DNA of 13,543 nt, from positions 1 to 13,543 of the forward strand of contig JAKOWQ010000337.1 in assembly GCA_029781465.1 (NCBI GenBank). Reading direction: 5' to 3'. Positions 5,761-10,791 of this stretch are shown here, one piece after another. The position numbers and the translations under genes are program-made. The stretch is from Pseudomonadota bacterium. Lineage in GTDB: Bacteria > Pseudomonadota > Alphaproteobacteria > Sphingomonadales > Sphingomonadaceae. The notes under the pieces were generated by a model. It did not search any database and was not told the origin of the DNA. It was given only the letters and a program-made list of their open reading frames with translations. The first letter of the stretch is position 1; each line of letters opens with the position of its first letter.

Positions 5761-6737
5761 AACCGGCGCACTTCGCCGATCTGCATGATCCAGGCGTTCT
5801 GTTCGCCAAATTGCTGCTCAAGCGCCGCGCGACGGAAGCGCCCTGGCGCCTCGAACGGGTCTTCGGGGGTCAACATGATGCTGCCCCAATGCATGCCAAC
5901 CGCCGCCTTCGCGCGAAGATCGCGGGCGATGGAGACGGCTTCTTCCGGGGTCGCATGGCTGGCTTCCATGATGATCCTGGGCGTGTAGGCCCCGATCCCG
6001 ACCAGCGCGAGATCGAACGGGCCGAGCTTTTCGCCGATTTCGCGAAAGCAGGCGCCATAGCCGGTATCGCCGCCGAACCAGACCTTCTGGCGCGGCGAGG
6101 CAAAGGCCAGGCTGGCCCACAAGGTACGGTCACGATCGAACAGGCCCCGGCCGGAAAAATGCACCGCCGGAAGCGCGGTTACCGTCAGGTCGCCAAGGGA
6201 GTGCTGCTCCCACCAGTCAAGTTCGGTCACATCGGCAAAACCGAGGCGGCGCAGGGATGCTCCCAGGCCGAGCGGGCAGAGCACCGGGGTTTCCGAACGC
6301 CAACGATAGGCTTTGAGCGCGGCGATATCGAGGTGGTCGTAATGGTTGTGGCTGATCGCGATCAGATCGAGCTGGGGCAATTCCTGCGCGCGCAGGGCGG
6401 GGGCAAGAAAGCGGCGCGGGCCAAGACCCATCGGCCCGGCGGCATCGCCCAGATAGGGGTCGGTCAGGATCAGCTTGCCGCCAAGACGGATCGCGAAGCA
6501 GGCGTGCCCCAGCCAGGCCAGCGCTCCTTCCTCCAGCGCTGCCAGATCGGGTTTCTCGGCAGCGGTCAGACCATCGGGCAGCGGGGGCAGGCGCTTGGTC
6601 CGCATCTCCCACAGCAGGAACTTGAGATAGTGCCACAGCCGCGCGCGGCGCGGCGGGCTGCCGGGAGGATTGCGAAATCCCCCGCCCGGCCGGTGATGTA
6701 CCGGTGACATCGCCGGGTGGGCAGGGGATTGCGGCAT
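5757..6737 (-). CDS. NAPE-PLD-like MBL-fold metallohydrolase
   Basis: This is a 326-residue metallo-beta-lactamase-fold hydrolase with the binuclear metal site of the N-acyl-phosphatidylethanolamine phospholipase D group. Visible ligands are H130, H132, D134 and H135 (SHNHYDHLD), H193 (AVHFSGRG), D224 (GGDTGY) and H283 (GMHWGS). The spacings H193-D224 (31) and D224-H283 (59) equal those I recall for human NAPE-PLD (H253, D284, H343). The N-terminal HHRPGGGFRNP segment is also typical of the group. It is probably cytoplasmic or peripherally membrane-associated; I see no signal peptide. The start is either ATG 6737 or ATG 6710 (residue 10). 6737 lies 12 bp after the rne stop, so it is likely the second gene of an rne operon. 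The true substrate may be a phospholipid or another phosphodiester; bacterial family members are also annotated UlaG-like. Confidence 0.9.
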   Translation of the reverse strand: MPQSPAHPAMSPVHHRPGGGFRNPPGSPPRRARLWHYLKFLLWEMRTKRLPPLPDGLTAAEKPDLAALEEGALAWLGHACFAIRLGGKLILTDPYLGDAAGPMGLGPRRFLAPALRAQELPQLDLIAISHNHYDHLDIAALKAYRWRSETPVLCPLGLGASLRRLGFADVTELDWWEQHSLGDLTVTALPAVHFSGRGLFDRDRTLWASLAFASPRQKVWFGGDTGYGACFREIGEKLGPFDLALVGIGAYTPRIIMEASHATPEEAVSIARDLRAKAAVGMHWGSIMLTPEDPFEAPGRFRRAALEQQFGEQNAWIMQIGEVRRF

Positions 6738-6749
6738 ATTGCCCAGGCT

Positions 6750-9392
6750 TTATTCGCCGAAGGTGCGCTGCCACCAGCCGCGCCGCTGGGAACCTTCGCG
6801 AGGAGCCTCCTCGGCGGGTTCTTCGGCAGTTACGGCAATGGCCTCGGTCGCTTCCACCTTCTTCTTGCGCGGAGCCCGCTTGGGCTTTGCCGGGGCTTCT
6901 TCCGCCACTGGTTCCGGTTCCGGTTCCGGTTCGGCGGCGGGTGCTTCGACGGGTGCCTCGGTCTCGGCCTTCTTCTTGCGGGTGCGCTTGGGCTTGGCCG
7001 GAGCCTCCTCGACGGGGGCTTCCTCGGTCGGCTCAGGCTCGGCGACCGCTTCTTCGGCTACCGGTTCCGTTTCGGCCTTCTTGCGCCGGGTCCGCTTGGG
7101 CTTCGCCGGTGCTTCTTCGATGGCCGGTTCTTCGCCTGAGACTTCGGCTTCTTCGGCTTCTTCGCCTTGATCGGCGGTTTCGGCGTCTTCGCTCACAGCC
7201 TCACCGTCACCGCGACCACGACCGCCTCGACGGCGACGGCCCCGGCGGCGCTTCTTGCGCGGAGCATCGCCGTCCTCGCCCTCACCGCGCTCTTCCACGT
7301 CCTCATCGGCTTCGGCGCCTTCGCCCGCTTCTGCCGCTGCTTCGCCGTCGGAGGGTGTGCGCTCGTCATCGCGTCCGCGACCACCGCGGCGGCGACGCTT
7401 GCGGCGGCGCTTGGAACGGCCTTCGCCATCGTCGCCGCCACGCTCGGAGGCCTCATCGCCCTCATCGCCGTAATCGTCCTCGATTTCCGGCTCGTCGTCT
7501 TCCTCGATCGCGATCGGTTCGAAGCGGGGCACGAATTCGGGGCGTGGCCCCGAGGAGACCACGCGCATCTTGGCGCCTTCGTTCTCGCCTTCGGGCAGGA
7601 CTTCGACCCGCACGCCATAGCGCTCCTCGATCTCGGCAAGATCGGCGCGCTTGGCGTTGAGCAGATAGACCGCAGCCTCCGTGCTCGCATAGAGCGAGAT
7701 GACCGAGCCCTTGCCCTTGGCTGCCTCGTCCTCGATCAGGCGCAAAGCGGACAGCCCTGCGCTCGACGCGGTGCGGACCAGCCCGGTGCCGTCGCAGTGC
7801 GGGCAGCCGCGGGTGGTGGCCTCCAGAACGCCGGTGCGCAGCCGCTGGCGGCTCATTTCCATCAGGCCGAAGCTGGAAATCCGTCCGACCTGGATCCGCG
7901 CCCGATCGTTCTTGAGCGCGTCCTTCATCGCCTTTTCGACCTTACGGACGTTGGAATTGTATTCCATGTCGATGAAGTCGATCACCACCAGCCCGGCCAT
8001 GTCGCGCAGGCGCAGCTGGCGGGCAATTTCGCGCGCCGCCTCAAGGTTGGTGTTAAGCGCGGTTGCCTCGATCCCGTGTTCCTTGGTCGAACGGCCCGAG
8101 TTGATGTCGATCGAAACCAGTGCCTCGGTCGGGTTGATGACGATGTAGCCCCCGCTCTTGAGCTGGACTTCGGGATCGTACATCGCGGTCAGCTGATCCT
8201 CGGCGCCATAGCGCTGGAACAGCGGCACCGGATCGGAATAGGCCTTCACCCGCTTGGCGTGGCTGGGCATCAACAGCTTCATGAAATCGCGCGCGGCGCG
8301 GTAGCCATGTTCGCCTTCGACCACGACCTCGTCGATGTCGCGGTTGTAGATGTCGCGGATCGCGCGTTTGATCAGATCGCTGTCCGAATGGATCAGGGTT
8401 GGTGCCGTGCTCTTGAGCGTGGTTTCGCGGATGCCGTCCCACAGGCGGGCAAGGTAATCGAAATCGCGCTTGATCTCGGTCTTGGTGCGCGAGAGGCCGG
8501 CGGTGCGGACAATACAGCCCATCGACTTGGGCAGATCGAGTTCGGCAATGACCGACTTGAGCCGCTTGCGATCCGAGGCGGAGCTGATCTTGCGGCTGAT
8601 CCCGCCGCCATGGCTCGAATTGGGCATCAGCACGCAGTAGCGGCCCGCCAGGCTGAGATAGGTGGTCAGCGCCGCGCCCTTGTTGCCGCGCTCTTCCTTG
8701 ACCACCTGGACCAGCAGCACCTGGCGGCGCTGGATGACGTCCTGGATCTTGTAGCGGCGGCGCAGCGCCATGCGCTTGGCGCGCAGTTCATCGGCTTCCT
8801 TGGCCTTGCCGCGCCCCTGACGGCGACGGCCACGGCGCGGGCGATCCTCGCTCGATTCGGCCTCTTCCTCGGCTTCGTCCTCACCGTTCTCGAATCCGTT
8901 TTCGACGTGGCCGTCCTCGATCGTCGCAACCTCGTCCTTTTCCGAGGTGTCGACTTCGGTCACGCCGCCGAAATCGGCTTCGTCGTGATGGTGTTCGTGG
9001 CTGGTGCCGGCCAACTCGTCGGCGAAGCTCTCGCCCAGTTCGTCGTCTCCGACGAAGTCTTCCTCACCCTCGGCGATGGCGCGCAGCGCGGCCTCTTCCT
9101 CGGCATGGGCGGCTTCTTCGGCCAGCAGGGCCTCACGGTCCTCCTTGGGAATCTGGTAATAGTCAGGGTGGATTTCGCTGAAGGCGAGGAAACCGTGCCG
9201 GTTGCCACCGAAATCGACAAAGGCCGCCTGCAGCGACGGTTCGACGCGGGTCACCTTGGCAAGATAGATATTCCCCTTGATCTGCTTGTGTTCGGCAGAT
9301 TCAAAGTCGAACTCTTCAATCCGATTGCCCTTGAGTACCGCCACCCTTGTTTCTTCCGGGTGGCGCGCATCGATTAGCATGCGCATAGACAT
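6750..9392 (-). CDS. rne: Ribonuclease E (degradosome endoribonuclease)
   Basis: This is an 880-residue RNase E, the endonuclease that starts mRNA decay, processes rRNA and tRNA and scaffolds the degradosome. The S1 domain starts near residue 37 (KGNIYLAKVTRVEPSLQAAF) and is interrupted by an acidic insertion at about 84-205 before resuming at about 212. The catalytic magnesium ligands are D429 (SIDINSGRST) and D472 (VVIDFIDM). The zinc-link cysteines are C530 and C533 (CPHC). Distances D-D 43 and D-C 101 equal those of E. coli RNase E. Residues 625-880 form a disordered scaffold with Arg/Lys-rich blocks at 661-674 and 712-728, three KPKR repeats with a 36-residue period, and a C-terminal RRGWWQRTFGE. 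The ATG at 9390-9392 has GGAGAA eight bases upstream. The leader is long and inverted-repeat rich. The metallohydrolase follows 12 bp downstream. Confidence 0.97.
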   Translation of the reverse strand: MSMRMLIDARHPEETRVAVLKGNRIEEFDFESAEHKQIKGNIYLAKVTRVEPSLQAAFVDFGGNRHGFLAFSEIHPDYYQIPKEDREALLAEEAAHAEEEAALRAIAEGEEDFVGDDELGESFADELAGTSHEHHHDEADFGGVTEVDTSEKDEVATIEDGHVENGFENGEDEAEEEAESSEDRPRRGRRRQGRGKAKEADELRAKRMALRRRYKIQDVIQRRQVLLVQVVKEERGNKGAALTTYLSLAGRYCVLMPNSSHGGGISRKISSASDRKRLKSVIAELDLPKSMGCIVRTAGLSRTKTEIKRDFDYLARLWDGIRETTLKSTAPTLIHSDSDLIKRAIRDIYNRDIDEVVVEGEHGYRAARDFMKLLMPSHAKRVKAYSDPVPLFQRYGAEDQLTAMYDPEVQLKSGGYIVINPTEALVSIDINSGRSTKEHGIEATALNTNLEAAREIARQLRLRDMAGLVVIDFIDMEYNSNVRKVEKAMKDALKNDRARIQVGRISSFGLMEMSRQRLRTGVLEATTRGCPHCDGTGLVRTASSAGLSALRLIEDEAAKGKGSVISLYASTEAAVYLLNAKRADLAEIEERYGVRVEVLPEGENEGAKMRVVSSGPRPEFVPRFEPIAIEEDDEPEIEDDYGDEGDEASERGGDDGEGRSKRRRKRRRRGGRGRDDERTPSDGEAAAEAGEGAEADEDVEERGEGEDGDAPRKKRRRGRRRRGGRGRGDGEAVSEDAETADQGEEAEEAEVSGEEPAIEEAPAKPKRTRRKKAETEPVAEEAVAEPEPTEEAPVEEAPAKPKRTRKKKAETEAPVEAPAAEPEPEPEPVAEEAPAKPKRAPRKKKVEATEAIAVTAEEPAEEAPREGSQRRGWWQRTFGE
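6801..7124 (-). repeat. Three 108-bp repeats in the 3' part of rne
   Basis: The heptapeptide APAKPKR occurs at RNase E residues 761, 797 and 833, an exact 36-residue (108-bp) period. Each copy is followed by a basic RTRRKKAETE-like stretch and a Pro/Glu/Ala spacer. The copies have diverged at the DNA level, so this is an old in-frame duplication in the disordered scaffold. Confidence 0.8.
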
Positions 9393-9398
9393 TGAAAA

Positions 9399-9404
9399 TT
9401 CTCC
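9399..9404 (-). promoter_or_regulatory. Shine-Dalgarno of rne
   Basis: GGAGAA on the minus strand, with its GGAG core eight bases before the ATG at 9392, fixes the RNase E start at the first of three closely spaced in-frame Met codons (residues 1, 3 and 5). Confidence 0.7.
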
Positions 9405-9419
9405 GTGCGCGCCTCATCC

Positions 9420-9533
9420 GGCCGGACCCCGGTGGGGCGGCCAAGGAAAGGGCGCGATAGTTGGCGGAATGGCCGCGCCCGTCCGGTCTGTCGGTCCGGT
9501 CGCTTGCGGCTGATACATGAATGCCGGACCGAC
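9420..9533 (-). promoter_or_regulatory. Structured 5' leader of rne (three stem-loops)
   Basis: Three inverted repeats lie in tandem just upstream of the rne ribosome site. The first (9420-9442) is GGCCG/CGGCC plus CCCC/GGGG with a 2-nt bulge and a short loop, ending 15 nt from the Shine-Dalgarno. The second (9450-9456/9474-9480) is a perfect 7-bp stem. The third (9490-9499/9524-9533) is a perfect 10-bp stem, GTCGGTCCGG, with a 24-nt loop. E. coli RNase E represses itself through hairpins in a 361-nt rne leader. This region could do the same, but that is inference from layout, and no sequence likeness to the E. coli leader is claimed. Confidence 0.45.
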
Positions 9534-9743
9534 CTTGCGATCCGGCGGCGTGGTGCGTGTCTGCTGAAAGGAAAAGGCGCGGTGAAACCATGCGCGCATG
9601 CCAAGCCATGTCCACAGCCGAAGCCCTGCGGGCCTGCGGCATCTGGAACGGCAAAAGGCTTTTCATTTTCGGCATCAACCTGTTCGAACCGGACGACGCG
9701 CCCGGATCCCTTCTCCGGCGCTGCGCTTCTTCCGATCCTGGCA

Positions 9744-9772
9744 CAGATATGGACGGTTCCTTGCCGTTGCAA
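9744..9772 (-). promoter_or_regulatory. Candidate sigma-70-type promoter for rne
   Basis: On the minus strand TTGCAA (9772-9767) and TATCTG (9749-9744) are 17 bp apart, each a partial match to TTGACA and TATAAT. Transcription would start near 9737, giving a leader of about 345 nt. The -35 box overlaps a small CCTTGC/GCAAGG inverted repeat (9759-9774) that could be a regulator site. Confidence 0.3.
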
Positions 9773-9842
9773 GGCGCCGATTGGCCAAGATCGGGATCAT
9801 CCATGCCCCGGAGTTGCGGGTGACTAGCATCGCATCGTGAGT

Positions 9843-9867
9843 GCGGCAAGCGATTGCACCTTGCCGC
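9843..9867 (+). promoter_or_regulatory. Inverted repeat upstream of the amidase gene
   Basis: GCGGCAAG (9843-9850) and CTTGCCGC (9860-9867) form a perfect 8-bp stem around a 9-nt loop. The stem directly abuts the only Shine-Dalgarno-like sequence (GGGAGA, 9868-9873) of the amidase gene, so it could act as an operator or as an mRNA structure affecting initiation. Both roles are inference. Confidence 0.35.
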
Positions 9868-9889
9868 GGGAGACTCTAGTCACTTCGCC

Positions 9890-10762
9890 ATGCGCCGTAT
9901 CATGGCAATCGTTGCAATAGTTTTGATGCCGCTTGCGGTATTTGCCGCGATGGTGGCGGCGGACCGGACTTTCGGTGCCCCGGGGCGGGGCTACGATTAT
10001 GTCGTCAAGGTCGACCTGCCCGGGGAGGATGAGCGCGCGGGGCTGCCGCAGATCCAGGGGCCGCTCGATTCAAGCCGCCCGCTGGTGGTGATCGATGCCG
10101 GGCATGGCGGCAAGGATCCGGGGGCGGGGCGGGGCACACTGCGCGAAAAAGATCTGACGCTTTCGCTGGCCCTGGCTCTGCGCGACGATTTGCTGCGCAA
10201 GGGCGGTGTGCGCGTGGCGCTGACCCGCGATGAAGATCGCTATATCGTCCTGGGCGAGCGTTCGGCGATCGCCAGGCGGCTCGGCGCGGACCTGTTCATC
10301 TCGATCCATGCCGACAGCACGGAAGAAGCCAACGGTGCCCTTGGGGCAACGGTCTACACGCTCTCGGCCAAGGGTTCGAACCAGGCTGCGGAAAAGATTG
10401 CCGCGCGGGAGAATGCGGTCGATGTGATCAACGGCGTCCATGTCCGCGACCAGAGCGACGAGGTCAGCGCGATCCTGGTCGATCTCTCCCAGCGCGAGAC
10501 ACAGGCGAAATCGGAGGAATTCGGCGCCCTGATCCTGCGCGAGGGGCTTGGTCGCATGCCGTTTCGGGAAAAGACAGGGCAATCGGCGGCTTTCGCGGTG
10601 CTGAAGGCACCTGACTTGCCTTCTGTGCTGTTTGAGAGCGGTTATATCAACAATCCCGGCGATGAGGCGCGCTTGACCTCGGCGCAGGGGAGGCAGGACT
10701 TTGCGACCGTGGTTGGCGATGCGATCCGGGCCTTCTTTGCCCGCCATTCCCGGCTGGTATAG
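9890..10762 (+). CDS. amiC: N-acetylmuramoyl-L-alanine amidase (AmiC-type, Amidase_3)
   Basis: This zinc amidase cuts the bond between N-acetylmuramic acid and the stem peptide of peptidoglycan; such enzymes split daughter cells at division. It has 290 residues from ATG 9890. Residues 5-24 form a hydrophobic helix (signal peptide or membrane anchor). The catalytic domain begins near residue 65. Zinc ligands are H72 (IDAGHGG), E86 (LREKD) and H140 (FISIHADS), and the catalytic Glu is E249 (VLFESGYINNP). The segment at about 165-210 (RENAVDVI... to VDLSQRETQ) matches the region that holds the self-inhibitory helix in E. coli AmiB/AmiC. The stretch before the catalytic domain is too short for an AMIN septal-targeting domain. 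A TTG at 9854 is in frame but falls inside a hairpin, and ATG 9902 is also possible. The gene is 29 bp upstream of the PBP gene, probably one operon. Confidence 0.93.
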   Translation: MRRIMAIVAIVLMPLAVFAAMVAADRTFGAPGRGYDYVVKVDLPGEDERAGLPQIQGPLDSSRPLVVIDAGHGGKDPGAGRGTLREKDLTLSLALALRDDLLRKGGVRVALTRDEDRYIVLGERSAIARRLGADLFISIHADSTEEANGALGATVYTLSAKGSNQAAEKIAARENAVDVINGVHVRDQSDEVSAILVDLSQRETQAKSEEFGALILREGLGRMPFREKTGQSAAFAVLKAPDLPSVLFESGYINNPGDEARLTSAQGRQDFATVVGDAIRAFFARHSRLV

Positions 10763-10779
10763 CGCCCTGACTTGGTGCT

Positions 10780-10784
10780 AGGGA
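10780..10784 (+). promoter_or_regulatory. Shine-Dalgarno of the PBP1A gene
   Basis: AGGGA sits seven bases before the ATG at 10792, in the 29-bp gap after the amidase stop, and supports that start. Confidence 0.6.
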
Positions 10785-10791
10785 CACCGCG

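Larger units (their letters stand above)
9393..9889. other. Divergent intergenic region between rne and the amidase gene
   Basis: These 497 bp hold no gene I would stand behind. Short open frames run through on both strands, as expected at this GC content. Contents from left to right: the rne Shine-Dalgarno (GGAGAA complement at 9399-9404); three GC-rich inverted repeats at 9420-9442, 9450-9480 and 9490-9533; the 12-bp palindrome CATGCGCGCATG at 9589-9600; an AT-rich AAAAGGCTTTT at 9653-9663; a candidate minus-strand promoter at 9744-9772 overlapping a CCTTGC/GCAAGG hairpin (9759-9774); and an 8-bp inverted repeat at 9843-9867 in front of the amidase gene. Confidence 0.75.

Noticed and set aside
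7167..9377. 736-codon open frame on the plus strand, opposite rne
   Set aside because: It mirrors the strongly biased codons of rne (high GC, Glu/Asp/Arg-rich scaffold). Its translation is low-complexity with no recognisable motif, and rne is beyond doubt.
9590..9823. Possible small gene in the rne-amidase gap (plus strand, 77 codons, begins MRACQAMSTAEAL)
   Set aside because: An AAGG-like sequence lies upstream, but at poor spacing. The C-terminal half loses coding-like third-position bias, the frame overlaps the candidate rne promoter and leader, and no family is recognised. Conservation of the frame in relatives would revive it.
9374..9849. Open frames on the minus strand running through the rne leader (132 and 177 codons)
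   Set aside because: They overlap the rne start in other frames, lack ribosome sites and have no recognisable protein motifs. The inverted repeats explain this stretch better.
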